A DNA stretch of 64,000 bases. Origin: Pseudomaricurvus sp033283335. GTDB taxonomy: Bacteria > Pseudomonadota > Gammaproteobacteria > Pseudomonadales > Cellvibrionaceae. Shown here piece by piece: positions 34,457-42,901 of this stretch (its first letter is position 1; the number at the start of each line of letters is the position of its first letter). The notes beneath the pieces were generated by a model. The model was not told the DNA's origin, ran no database searches, and worked only from the letters and a program-made list of their open reading frames with translations. The stretch is from contig JAWMQP010000009.1 of assembly GCA_033283335.1 (NCBI GenBank), positions 128,754 through 192,753 on the forward strand. Reading direction: 5' to 3'. A program made the position numbers and the translations under genes.

Positions 34457-35404
34457 ATGCGTAGAAATCTTCCCAAAATTACCACGCTGCAGTGTTTTGA
34501 TGCTGTGGCTCAACACCTGAGCATGACCTATGCGGCCAAGGCGTTGCATATGACGCAGAGTGCGGTCAGCAAACAAATCAAGAGTCTTGAACAGCAGTTG
34601 GGACGCAATCTGTTTTATCGGCAGGACGGTCAGTTGAGTCTGACTCCAGTGGGAGAGCAGTATGCATTCGAGGTGAAAGCGGTGTTAAGCCGCCTGGCCG
34701 ACATTACCGATAAGGTTTCCATTGATGGCCATGTGAGTGGCAGCTTTGATTTAAAAGTGGTAACTGAGCCCACCATGGCTATGCACTGGCTGGTGCCGCG
34801 GCTGACGGAGTTTGGTGCAAGCTATGGGGATGTGAAGGTACAACTGCATACGGATTTTTTATCGGTCGAGCGCAATGTGCGCAAGTGTGATGTTGCCATT
34901 CTGTTTGGTCATGGCAACTGGCGTGGTTGTGAGGCGGAATTTCTGCGCTATGACAACCTGGTGGCGGTGGCGTCACCAAAAATTATGAGCCACCGTTCTG
35001 TCGCGAAAACACTGGACGGAATTCTGGGGCTGCCGTTCCTGCACCACAATCACCCAATTTCCTCGACGGCGTCCTGGTTGAAAGCCGCGGGTAAAACCGA
35101 TAAAGAAATTTCACAAATCCAAGGGGGGCAGTTCGAGCACTTTTCCCTGCTGCTTGAAGCGGTCAAACATGGCCTAGGGGTCTCGGTGTTGCCCAAGTAT
35201 CTGGTGGAAAAAGAAGTTGCCGCAGGTAACTTGTTGTTGGCCTGTGAATTAGAACACCAGATCGACGGGGCTTACTACCTGGTGTATAACGAGGATCGAA
35301 GGGACGAGTACGCCATCTCCAATTTCAGGAAGTGGCTGTTAACTCATAAAGAACCTAAGGTACGCTTTAATCAACGCCCGGTTGAGCTTTTGTACACGGA
35401 ATAA
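34457..35404 (+). CDS. LysR-family regulator, GcvA-like
   Basis: This 315-residue regulator has an N-terminal winged helix (about residues 5-65: LQCFDAVAQHLSMTYAAKAL, MTQSAVSKQIKSLEQQLG, NLFYRQ). A substrate-binding effector domain follows, with FDLKVVTEPTMAMHWLVPRL, a start common to GcvA-type proteins. It diverges from the TonB-receptor operon, so it most probably activates those catabolic genes in response to a pathway metabolite. The inverted and direct repeats in the shared upstream region are candidate sites. Confidence 0.88.
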   Translation: MRRNLPKITTLQCFDAVAQHLSMTYAAKALHMTQSAVSKQIKSLEQQLGRNLFYRQDGQLSLTPVGEQYAFEVKAVLSRLADITDKVSIDGHVSGSFDLKVVTEPTMAMHWLVPRLTEFGASYGDVKVQLHTDFLSVERNVRKCDVAILFGHGNWRGCEAEFLRYDNLVAVASPKIMSHRSVAKTLDGILGLPFLHHNHPISSTASWLKAAGKTDKEISQIQGGQFEHFSLLLEAVKHGLGVSVLPKYLVEKEVAAGNLLLACELEHQIDGAYYLVYNEDRRDEYAISNFRKWLLTHKEPKVRFNQRPVELLYTE

Positions 35405-35513
35405 TATCTTGATAGGTGGCCCGTTTGTTTCGTTGCCACTTCTTGATATGTATTCAAGCTGATTGCAGTCGGGTCCTCCAATATTTCAGGTCGGCTCGGA
35501 AGGAGAAAATTGT

Positions 35514-36116
35514 TTGTCCATGGATTTGATGTTGCAGGTCTGGGGTGGGGTGTCTTATCTCACCAATAAAATTTTATTTGCCTTGTCGGAGGGTAAAGAC
35601 GAGCAAATTAAAAGACAGCTGAAAATCATTGGCTGGGCAATTTACATTCTTGGTGTGCCGGCGTGGGTCATTATTTTGATTGGCAAACAAAACTGGATTG
35701 CGGCATCCATTGAAGCGGGTGGCATACCGGCGATGTTGTTGGGGCTCTACAACACCATTCATAATAATCAACGATTGCTGCCGCGCTTCAATCGTGTGGT
35801 TTCATTCTGTACTTATGGTTCCCTGGTGTTTGGATTGAGTTTGAGTGTCTGGGCTCATGGCGGCATTAATTCCTTGTCACAGTTGTTGGAGATGGGGGTG
35901 ATGCTGGGTTTCCTGCTGGGCAGTTATTTAATGGCCAAAGGCAACAACAACGGCTGGCTGTTTTTTATGCTGATGAACCTGAGTATGGCGGCGTTGATGT
36001 TGTTGCAGGGTAAGTCGATCCTTATGGCCCAGCAGCTGCTGTCCCTGTGCTTTGTCATCTATGGGTTTACCAAATCCACTCAATCTGCTCGTTTGCAACG
36101 TGCAAACAGCGGATAA
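35514..36116 (+). CDS. Small integral membrane protein, unknown function
   Basis: This product of about 200 residues has roughly five to six hydrophobic segments (IIGWAIYILGVPAWVIILI, IPAMLLGLYNTI, and further helices to residue 195). The layout loosely recalls PnuC-type carriers, but I see no conserved substrate motif and do not assign one. AAGGAG at 35500-35505 supports TTG 35514 as the start; ATG 35520 is the alternative, and the longer frame from 35463 lacks a ribosome binding site. It follows the LysR gene by about 110 bp, without a visible terminator. Confidence 0.6.
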   Translation: MSMDLMLQVWGGVSYLTNKILFALSEGKDEQIKRQLKIIGWAIYILGVPAWVIILIGKQNWIAASIEAGGIPAMLLGLYNTIHNNQRLLPRFNRVVSFCTYGSLVFGLSLSVWAHGGINSLSQLLEMGVMLGFLLGSYLMAKGNNNGWLFFMLMNLSMAALMLLQGKSILMAQQLLSLCFVIYGFTKSTQSARLQRANSG

Positions 36117-36202
36117 CTCATTCGGGGTGGGAAAGTTCGTTGGCGTCCATTGCCCCAAAACGAACCAATCCGCTATCGTCTCCTGCTAAACCGGCTACTA
36201 TT

Positions 36203-36236
36203 GTTTAGTACAGTTTCATGTTTAGTACTGTTTCAT
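36203..36236 (+). repeat. 17-bp tandem repeat upstream of the VOC lipoprotein gene
   Basis: GTTTAGTACAGTTTCAT (36203-36219) is followed directly by GTTTAGTACTGTTTCAT (36220-36236), 16 of 17 identical. It lies about 50 bp before the GTG start of the VOC lipoprotein gene and may be a tandem operator. Confidence 0.55.
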
Positions 36237-36286
36237 TGAACTGGCCCGCAGAGTCGGGGTGTCAGCCAATCGATGGAGACGATTTC

Positions 36287-37198
36287 GTGAATAATTCCGC
36301 CAACCGCTGGCCTGCGTCGCTGGCATCATCCTACCGTTCTAATTGTCTATTTTTCTCGATAATTCTGTGCATGCTGTTGTCGGGTTGTCAGAGTGCCACG
36401 GTCAAGGTTCCTGCTGTAGTCGCAACGGCCAATGAGGCAGTGGTGTGGCATGATTTGCTCAGTCCGAACACGGACGAAAGCCGTCGTTTTATGGCCAATG
36501 TACTCGGCTGGAGTGCCTCCTTAACGGAAGACTATGCCCTGATCTATGATCGCGCCGGCGACGTGGTGGGGGGGATGGTTGATACGCAATCCCTTGACTG
36601 GGGGTTGAAAGCCGGGGGCTGGTTGTTATCAGTGCAGACGCCCAATATGGAAGGGACGTTGGAGCGGGTGATTCAGCAGGGCGGTAAGGTTCTGATGGCA
36701 CCCCGGGATCTGCCAGACAGGGGGTTGACGGCGTTGGTGGAGGATCCGCAAGGCGCTGTGTTTGTGCTCCTTGAATTGGCCCCGACGGGTGATAACGATA
36801 CCCACGGAGACAAAGTGTGGATTTGGCATGAATTGATCACGGCCGATCCCCAGGCATCAGCGGCCTGGTACGCCAGTGTGTTTCAGTTGCAGGTGACCCC
36901 GCTGGAGGGCGGTCGGCAATTGCTGCACAACGATTCGCTGAAACTTGCCACGGTTTCCCGTAATCCCTTTGAGGAGGCTCGCAATCAGTGGATCCCGGTG
37001 GTGGCGGTGAATGATTTTGCAGCGACGCTTGCCAGTGTGCCCCAATGGGGTGGGCGTGTTGCCGTGGTGCTGGATTCCCCGGCCGGGCAGGGCAAGTTGG
37101 CTTTGATCAAAGATCCCGCTGGTGCTGCACTGATCTTGCAGGAATTCTTTGCAACCAGTCTGTCTCAAAACTTGCCTGCAGAAGAGGTCATGCCATGA
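36287..37198 (+). CDS. Two-domain VOC (glyoxalase/bleomycin-resistance fold) lipoprotein
   Basis: This 303-residue protein has a lipoprotein signal (CLFFSIILCMLLSGC, lipobox LSGC) and two tandem VOC modules: WHDLLSPNTDESRRFMANVLGW starts the first and WIWHELITADPQASAAWYA the second. Each ends in the family pattern (VLLEL, LILQEF). VOC proteins bind metals or small molecules, yet most are cytoplasmic, so a lipidated version is uncommon. GTG 36287 is chosen because GGAG at 36275-36278 is well spaced; the ATG at 36218 lies inside a tandem repeat. A 62-residue lipoprotein gene overlaps its stop by 4 nt. The ligand is unknown. Confidence 0.75.
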   Translation: MNNSANRWPASLASSYRSNCLFFSIILCMLLSGCQSATVKVPAVVATANEAVVWHDLLSPNTDESRRFMANVLGWSASLTEDYALIYDRAGDVVGGMVDTQSLDWGLKAGGWLLSVQTPNMEGTLERVIQQGGKVLMAPRDLPDRGLTALVEDPQGAVFVLLELAPTGDNDTHGDKVWIWHELITADPQASAAWYASVFQLQVTPLEGGRQLLHNDSLKLATVSRNPFEEARNQWIPVVAVNDFAATLASVPQWGGRVAVVLDSPAGQGKLALIKDPAGAALILQEFFATSLSQNLPAEEVMP

Positions 37199-37383
37199 AA
37201 CCACCTATTCAGAGCAAGCCCGGTCGTTGGTTGGGGTGGGCACTGCTGGCAGGAGCAGTACTTCTGTCCTCAGCCTGCAGTGTCTCGCCTCATGCCAACA
37301 TGGGGCTGGATGTGGATTACTACAATGGCAGCTTTCACGTGCGACCCGAGGCGCATGTGGGGATCTATGGTCGACCAAATTAA
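37195..37383 (+). CDS. Small 62-residue lipoprotein
   Basis: The ATG overlaps the VOC gene stop (ATGA), implying translational coupling. After WLGWALLAGAVLLSSAC, with lipobox SSAC near residue 28, the mature part is only about 35 residues: MGLDVDYYNGSFHVRPEAHV is rich in aromatic and polar residues and ends GIYGRPN. The family is not recognised. The pairing with a lipoprotein of similar signal suggests a shared envelope location. It ends 11 bp before a convergent LysR gene. Confidence 0.65.
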   Translation: MKPPIQSKPGRWLGWALLAGAVLLSSACSVSPHANMGLDVDYYNGSFHVRPEAHVGIYGRPN

Positions 37384-37393
37384 CGCCAGTGAT

Positions 37394-38350
37394 TCAGTCA
37401 AGCACCTCAACCACCGAGCCCAATCGGTCGCGAACTATTTGCTTTAACTGTCCCGCCAACTCCCGGTAGTGCTGACGACCGGGAGCGGTTGCGCGCCATA
37501 CCAGGCCGTGACCACGGGTGATGCGTTGGCCGCGAATTTCGGCCACCTGTATGGCTTCTGGATCGTGCATTTCCGAGTGCACGTATAGCCCCGGCAGAAA
37601 GGCCGCTCCCAGTCCCATCACCACCATCTGCCGCAGGGTATCCAGACTGGTACCTTCGTAGTCCCGATGGATTTCGGCGCCGAGGCGCAGACAGATTTCC
37701 AGCACTTCATGGTGAAAATGGTGGTGTTCTTCCAGGGTCAGGACCCGCTCCCCCCGCAATTGCTGGGGAGATAACTGATTCTGCCCTGCCAGCGGGTGGT
37801 CGGATGAGATCACAAACTTGAGTGGCTCCATAAACAGCGGTTCCACCGCCAGTTCCATGGACGTCTGGGGCAGGGGCAGGATCGCCAGGTCATATTCACC
37901 TTCCTGCAGACCCCGTTGCAGGTTGCGTGGCGGCGCTTCACGTACGTAGAACTTGAGCTGCTGAAAGCGCTTGTGCAGATCGGGCAGTACGTTTGGCAGC
38001 AGGTAGGGCCCCAGGGTCGGCGGTACCCCCAGCTTGTAGGTAATCTGCTGGCCACCTGCAATGACCGCCGTTTGATCCAGAAAGCCTTGCATGCTCAGCA
38101 GCACATCCCGGGCGCTGGTCAGCAGCTCTCTCCCCTCTGGGGATAAGCGCGTACCACTGCGTGAACGTTCAAACAGGGGAATTTGCAGGGTCTCTTCCAG
38201 GGCGGCAATCTGGGTAGTTAAGGCTGGTTGGCTGACGCCTAATTCTTCTGCTGCTTTGCGAAAATGTCTGATATCAGCAACTGCGACAAAGTATTGCAGC
38301 TGTCGCAAGGTGGGCAGTTTGGTGGCGCTAAAGGTGGCGAAATTAAGCAT
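37394..38350 (-). CDS. LysR-family regulator of OxyR type with a His-rich sensing loop
   Basis: This 318-residue regulator follows OxyR closely: LRQLQYFVAVADIRHFRKAAE and SQPALTTQIAALEETL in the winged helix, then YLLPNVLPDLHKRF, YDLAILPLP and TSLDTLRQMVVMGLGAAFLPG in the effector domain. OxyR's sensing loop has two redox cysteines. Here the corresponding loop reads LEEHHHFHHEVLEIC, so the first cysteine is His and five histidines cluster with one cysteine. This argues against a peroxide disulfide switch and suggests metal or another ligand (inference). It is divergent from carbonic anhydrase and SulP genes, its likely targets. Confidence 0.82.
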   Translation of the reverse strand: MLNFATFSATKLPTLRQLQYFVAVADIRHFRKAAEELGVSQPALTTQIAALEETLQIPLFERSRSGTRLSPEGRELLTSARDVLLSMQGFLDQTAVIAGGQQITYKLGVPPTLGPYLLPNVLPDLHKRFQQLKFYVREAPPRNLQRGLQEGEYDLAILPLPQTSMELAVEPLFMEPLKFVISSDHPLAGQNQLSPQQLRGERVLTLEEHHHFHHEVLEICLRLGAEIHRDYEGTSLDTLRQMVVMGLGAAFLPGLYVHSEMHDPEAIQVAEIRGQRITRGHGLVWRATAPGRQHYRELAGQLKQIVRDRLGSVVEVLD

Positions 38351-38365
38351 GATCCGGACGATCCT

Positions 38366-38384
38366 TGATAATCTTAGATTATCA
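38366..38384. promoter_or_regulatory. 19-bp palindrome in the LysR/carbonic anhydrase divergent region
   Basis: TGATAATCTTAGATTATCA has perfect 8-bp arms around a TTA centre. The GATA-N9-TATC geometry equals that of an OxyR-type half operator. AGAT...ATCT, just downstream at 38387-38402, could be the second subsite. It lies between the LysR gene and the carbonic anhydrase gene. Confidence 0.65.
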
Positions 38385-38474
38385 CCAGATTGTATATCAT
38401 CTTATTAAGCTATCAATAAATAATGCAGTTCGCTTACACACTTTCCAGTTTTACGCTGTCCAGGAGGTATTGTT

Positions 38475-39137
38475 ATGGATCATGTCATTTCAGGTGTAGC
38501 CCGTTTTCAGAATGAAGTTTACCCGGCCAAACGCGAGACGTTTGCCAAGTTGGCGAACGGTCAGAATCCGGAGGTGTTGTTTATTACCTGCGCCGATTCC
38601 CGTATCGATCCCAATCTGGTCACCCAGACAGAACCCGGTGAACTGTTCATCTGCCGCAACGCCGGCAATATTGTCCCGCCGCACAGCAACGAGACTGGTG
38701 GCATGACCGCCTCCATTGAATTTGCCGTGGCGGCACTGGGTATTTCCCACATTGTGGTCTGTGGCCATACCGACTGCGGCGCTATGAAAGGTGCCATCGC
38801 TCCTGATCAGCTCGACAACCTGCCCCACGTCAAGGAGTGGCTGGGCCATGCGCGCTCGGCGACGGAGGTGGTTCGTCATCGCCATGGCGAGCTGTGCAAG
38901 GATCATCTGGAAGAAGTCACCTGTGAAAACGTACTGCAGCAAATCCAGCACCTGCGTACGCACCCGGCTGTAGCGGCGCGCCTGGCCAGCGGTGAAATCA
39001 CCATCCATGGCTGGCTCTACAATATTGCCAGTGGCGAAGTCCTGTATCACAACGAGCAGAGTGGTGAGTTTGAGCCGATGGACGAAAGCTACCGTCTGAG
39101 CCTGCGCGCCATCGCTGAAGGCGCGGCCCAAGCCTGA
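38475..39137 (+). CDS. Beta-class carbonic anhydrase
   Basis: This 220-residue zinc enzyme interconverts CO2 and bicarbonate. Active-site residues are visible: C39-x-D41-x-R43 in FITCADSRIDP and H98-x-x-C101 in VCGHTDCGAM, which supply the Zn ligands. AGGAGG sits 8 nt before the ATG. A SulP anion transporter follows after 27 bp, an arrangement consistent with bicarbonate uptake coupled to hydration. The divergent LysR regulator probably sets expression. Can/CynT are the E. coli relatives. Confidence 0.95.
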   Translation: MDHVISGVARFQNEVYPAKRETFAKLANGQNPEVLFITCADSRIDPNLVTQTEPGELFICRNAGNIVPPHSNETGGMTASIEFAVAALGISHIVVCGHTDCGAMKGAIAPDQLDNLPHVKEWLGHARSATEVVRHRHGELCKDHLEEVTCENVLQQIQHLRTHPAVAARLASGEITIHGWLYNIASGEVLYHNEQSGEFEPMDESYRLSLRAIAEGAAQA

Positions 39138-39164
39138 TTCCCGTGAGACATTGAGGTACACACG

Positions 39165-40808
39165 ATGAAACTGGATTTTTCAACCTTACGGGGTGATATC
39201 ACCGGCGGTATTACCGCCGGTGTGGTGGCGCTGCCGCTGGCGCTGGCTTTGGGCGTGGCCTCAGGGCTGGGACCTATTGCGGGTATTTATGGCGCTATTG
39301 CGGTGGGCTTTTTTGCCGCGCTGTTCGGCGGTACCGCGCCGCAAATTTCAGGCCCCACGGGGCCTATGGTGGTGGTGCTGGCGGGACTGTTCGCCAGCCT
39401 GTCTGGCGATGCCAGCCTGATTTTCACGGCCGTGATGCTGGCCGGTGTGTTTCAGGTGCTGTTTGGTTTTCTCGGCGTGGGTCAGTACATTCGACTGGTG
39501 CCCTACCCGGTCATCTCCGGTTTTATGACCGGTATCGGCGCCATCATCATTATCCTGCAGATGAGTCCTTTGCTGGGCCATGATTCCCCCAGCGGGACCA
39601 TTGGTGCCTTGAAGTTTTTACCCACAGCCTTGACGGATGTGCACTGGGCCAACTTGTTGCTGGGTATCGGTACCCTGGCCATGGTGTACAGCTGGCCGGC
39701 GCGTTTTGCCAAATACTTGCCGGCACCGCTGGCGGCGTTGATTGCCGGTACTTTGCTGGCCTACTTTGCCCTCGATGTGCCTGTGTTGGGCGCCATTCCC
39801 ACCGGACTGCCGGAGTTGCACTGGCCCACTTTCAGTGGTGACAGCACCTACCTGGTGGTTGAAGCGGCGATCATTTTGGCGGTGCTGGGCTCTCTCGACA
39901 GTCTGTTGACCTCGCTGGTGGCCGATAACATGACCCGCGATCGTCACGACAGTAATCGTGAGTTGATCGGCCAGGGCATCGGTAACACGGTTGCCGGTCT
40001 GATCGGCGGTATTGCCGGTGCCGGCGCCACCATGCGTACTGTAGTCAACATTCGCTCCGGTGGTCGCGGCCGTATCTCCGGTATGACACACGCGCTGGTG
40101 TTGCTGGCGGTGGTGCTGGGGCTGGGCTCGCTGGCCAGTTACATTCCCCACGCAGTGCTGGCGGGTATTCTGGTGAAAGTCGGCCTGGATATCATTGACT
40201 GGAGTTACCTCAAGCGCGCTCACCGTGGGCCTCGCTGGGACCTGTTGCTGATGGCGTTGGTACTGGTGCTGACGATTTTTGTCGACCTGATTACGGCAGT
40301 GGCTGCGGGCGTTGTCCTGGCTGCTCTGGCCTATGTTCGTCAGGTAGCGCAGTTACAGCTGGCGTCGTTGCAAAACCTGCCTGAGCATCTGGACTCCCCG
40401 GAAGAGCGGGCGATTCTTGAGCAGCACCGCGACCAGATTGCACTGTTCGAATTCAGTGGCCCGCTGAGTTTCGGTGCAGCGGCGGATCTGGGTCACCATG
40501 TACGCATGCGTACGGAAGTCGGTTCGCAAGTGCTGATTCTGGACTTCAATGCAGTCCCCAGTCTGGATGTGTCGGCGGTGCTGGCGGTGGAGACCATTGC
40601 TACCGATGCCAAGTCGCGCAGCAAACTACTGTTCCTGGCCGGCATGAGCCCTGAGGTACGTGAGACACTGGAGCAGCTGGGGGGCGGTTTGCCCGGCGAT
40701 GGTGTCTACGCCGATCGTGGTGCGGCTTTGAAGGCTGCAGTTGACAGCTTGTCAGTGAAGTTTGACAAGCCAATGTCAAACACCTGCTCTGCCTTCAAAC
40801 CTGCCTGA
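39165..40808 (+). CDS. SulP-family inorganic anion transporter (bicarbonate type likely)
   Basis: This 547-residue inner-membrane protein has 10-14 membrane segments (residues 1-410). GDITGGITAGVVALPLALALG is the SulP N-terminal signature. A cytoplasmic STAS domain occupies about 430-535 (HRDQIALFEFSGPLSFGAAA, LILDFNAVPSLDVSAV). SulP members carry sulfate, bicarbonate or other anions. Co-operonic carbonic anhydrase and the BicA-like size favour bicarbonate. GAGG lies eight bases before the start, and a strong terminator closes the operon. Confidence 0.88.
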   Translation: MKLDFSTLRGDITGGITAGVVALPLALALGVASGLGPIAGIYGAIAVGFFAALFGGTAPQISGPTGPMVVVLAGLFASLSGDASLIFTAVMLAGVFQVLFGFLGVGQYIRLVPYPVISGFMTGIGAIIIILQMSPLLGHDSPSGTIGALKFLPTALTDVHWANLLLGIGTLAMVYSWPARFAKYLPAPLAALIAGTLLAYFALDVPVLGAIPTGLPELHWPTFSGDSTYLVVEAAIILAVLGSLDSLLTSLVADNMTRDRHDSNRELIGQGIGNTVAGLIGGIAGAGATMRTVVNIRSGGRGRISGMTHALVLLAVVLGLGSLASYIPHAVLAGILVKVGLDIIDWSYLKRAHRGPRWDLLLMALVLVLTIFVDLITAVAAGVVLAALAYVRQVAQLQLASLQNLPEHLDSPEERAILEQHRDQIALFEFSGPLSFGAAADLGHHVRMRTEVGSQVLILDFNAVPSLDVSAVLAVETIATDAKSRSKLLFLAGMSPEVRETLEQLGGGLPGDGVYADRGAALKAAVDSLSVKFDKPMSNTCSAFKPA

Positions 40809-40812
40809 TCTG

Positions 40813-40842
40813 AAAAACGGGGGCTTTAAAACCCCCGTTTTT
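40813..40842 (+). terminator. Terminator after the carbonic anhydrase-SulP operon
   Basis: AAAAACGGGGG and CCCCCGTTTTT form an 11-bp stem around an 8-nt loop with a terminal T run. Confidence 0.93.
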
Positions 40843-40920
40843 CCATCTTTCCCCTTCTGGTCAGCTTGCCAGCAGGCAGCTGGTCCTTTACTCCAAAAGC
40901 CATAACTATTTTGATAGGCA

Positions 40921-40977
40921 CTCAATATCCGTATTGAGGGACTGCGTTACGATTCCTGGGGCTATCTCGGGTAACGC
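40921..40977. promoter_or_regulatory. Two inverted repeats upstream of the first amidohydrolase gene
   Basis: CTCAATA at 40921-40927 pairs with TATTGAG at 40932-40938. GCGTTAC at 40944-40950 pairs with GTAACGC at 40971-40977. Both are perfect 7-bp arms within 90 bp of the start and are possible operator or leader-RNA structures. Confidence 0.4.
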
Positions 40978-41009
40978 GGTGATTTCCCACGCTAATCAGG
41001 AAATGAAAC

Positions 41010-42719
41010 ATGAAGCGAACTTTTGCCCATTGGGCCATGGCCATGTCACTGGGGTTGTCAGCAGGACAGGTTCTGGCAGCGGCTATCCAGCCGGCGGATC
41101 GAGTATTTTTCGGTGATCACATCATCACCATGGACCCTGCTAAAGAAGATGCCGAAGCCGTAGCGGTTCGCGGTGATAAGATTGTCTTTGTCGGCGATGA
41201 GAGCAAGGCCAAGGCCTACATCGGTGATAGCACCCAGGTAGTGGAGCTGGGTGAAAAAGCCCTGATACCCGGCATGATTGATGCCCATGGTCACTTCACC
41301 ATGGCCGCCCGCATGATTGACTTCGCCAATGCCTCCTCACCGCCGGTAGGGCCGGTGGAAAATATTGATGACATTATCGAGTTACTGAAAAAGCATATTG
41401 CCGACACCAAGCCTGCCAAGGGCGAGTGGGTCATGGCATATGGTTACGATGATTCCTTGCTGGCCGAGAACCGCCACCCAACCCGTGAAGATCTGGATAA
41501 AATATCCACCGAGCATCCGATCTACATGATGCACGTGTCCGGCCATCTGGGAGCGGTCAACTCGGCGGCTCTGGCGGCTGTGGGCATGAATGCGGATACT
41601 CCCAATCCCAAAGGTGGTGTGATTCGTCGTTTTCCCGGTACCAACGAACCTAACGGTGTACTGGAAGAGAAGGCGATCTATGCGTTTATGATGCCGTACT
41701 TTACCGCTTCGGCTAAAGACCCGGCTGGATTTGCCAAGAAAATCGGCAAGGCTGTGCGCTACTTTGCCAGCTTTGGCGTTACCACCATTCAGGACGGGGC
41801 AACCGCCATTCATGATGTGAAAATGCTCAAGGCGATGGGTCAACAGGGCATTCTGAAAGCAGACGTTGCCGCTTTCCCTCATGCCACCATGCTCAACGGT
41901 GCGGATCCGAAAATCTTGTTTGAAACCGAATACTACGATGGCTTGCGGGTATCCGGTATCAAGTTTTCACTCGACGGCTCACCTCAGGGGCGTACCGCCT
42001 GGATGACCTCGCATTATCACGGTTTACCCGATGGCGCGGATGAAGGTTACACCGCCTATCCCACCGTTGATCCGGAGGCGTACAAGGCGGAAGCCAAAGC
42101 CGTACTGCAGGCCGGTATCCCCATTCTGGTTCACGCCAATGGCGATGCCGCCATTGATCTGGCGCTGGACAGTGTGGAAGAGGCCTTTGCGGGTCAGGAG
42201 ATTCCCGATCACCGCTCAGTGATCATTCACGCCCAGTTAATGCGTGAAGACCAGTTGGACCGAGCCAAAAAACTGAAAATGATTCCTTCGTTTTATTCGG
42301 CGCACCCGTTCTTCTGGGGCGACTGGCACCGTCTGAGCTTTGGTGACGAGCGAGCGTTTGGCATCAGTCCAACGGGTACGGCGTTGAAAAAAGATGTTCC
42401 GTTTACCCTGCACAACGACACACCCGTCGTGCCGCCGGATATGATGCGCCTGTTGTGGTCCACCGTAAATCGTGAAACTCGTTCAGGCGTAGTGCTGGGA
42501 CCGGATGAGCGTATTTCCGCCAAGGAAGCTTTGCACGCGGTCACTCTGGGCGCGGCCTATCAGTATTTCGAGGAAGATACCAAAGGCTCTCTGACTGAAG
42601 GCAAGCAAGCGGATATGGTGATTCTGGGAGCCGATCCATTGCAAGTGGATCCTCATACCCTGAAAGATATTCCGATTCTGGAAACCATTGCTCACGGCAA
42701 GACCATTTATAAGCCTTGA
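41010..42719 (+). CDS. Exported amidohydrolase, YtcJ-like (Amidohydro_3)
   Basis: This 569-residue metal-dependent hydrolase has a signal peptide (cleavage after GQVLAA), so it acts in the periplasm or outside. Mature residues show DRVFFGDHIITMDPAKEDAE, LIPGMIDAHGHFTMAA with the metal-binding H-x-H, the substrate-domain ASSPPVGPVENIDDII, GSPQGRTAWMTSHYHG, ILVHANGDAAIDLALD and LHNDTPVVPPDMMRL. YtcJ-type enzymes cleave amides or carbamates; the substrate is unknown. A paralogue follows in the same direction after a terminator. Start ATG 41010 follows AGGA. Confidence 0.85.
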   Translation: MKRTFAHWAMAMSLGLSAGQVLAAAIQPADRVFFGDHIITMDPAKEDAEAVAVRGDKIVFVGDESKAKAYIGDSTQVVELGEKALIPGMIDAHGHFTMAARMIDFANASSPPVGPVENIDDIIELLKKHIADTKPAKGEWVMAYGYDDSLLAENRHPTREDLDKISTEHPIYMMHVSGHLGAVNSAALAAVGMNADTPNPKGGVIRRFPGTNEPNGVLEEKAIYAFMMPYFTASAKDPAGFAKKIGKAVRYFASFGVTTIQDGATAIHDVKMLKAMGQQGILKADVAAFPHATMLNGADPKILFETEYYDGLRVSGIKFSLDGSPQGRTAWMTSHYHGLPDGADEGYTAYPTVDPEAYKAEAKAVLQAGIPILVHANGDAAIDLALDSVEEAFAGQEIPDHRSVIIHAQLMREDQLDRAKKLKMIPSFYSAHPFFWGDWHRLSFGDERAFGISPTGTALKKDVPFTLHNDTPVVPPDMMRLLWSTVNRETRSGVVLGPDERISAKEALHAVTLGAAYQYFEEDTKGSLTEGKQADMVILGADPLQVDPHTLKDIPILETIAHGKTIYKP

Positions 42720-42740
42720 GCAATAAATCGATCGGACTTT

Positions 42741-42768
42741 AAACCGGGCCCTACGCCCGGTTTTTTTT
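42741..42768 (+). terminator. Terminator after the first amidohydrolase gene
   Basis: AAACCGGGC, a 5-nt loop and GCCCGGTTT with an eight-base T run form a classical intrinsic terminator. Confidence 0.93.
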
Positions 42769-42901
42769 GCCTGATTTTTGGCTGGTTGGGTGTGTCGAGG
42801 TGAACTGGTTCTTTACCCAAATGCCGTGTCGTATTTTGATGGCATATACAAAAATTTACAGAAAGTTTACCCCATCTGAAAGAGTGGATAAGGAACGGAT
42901 T

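Noticed and set aside
37394..38350. Direct naming of this gene as oxyR
   Set aside because: The first redox cysteine is replaced by His, so peroxide sensing is not supported despite the overall similarity.
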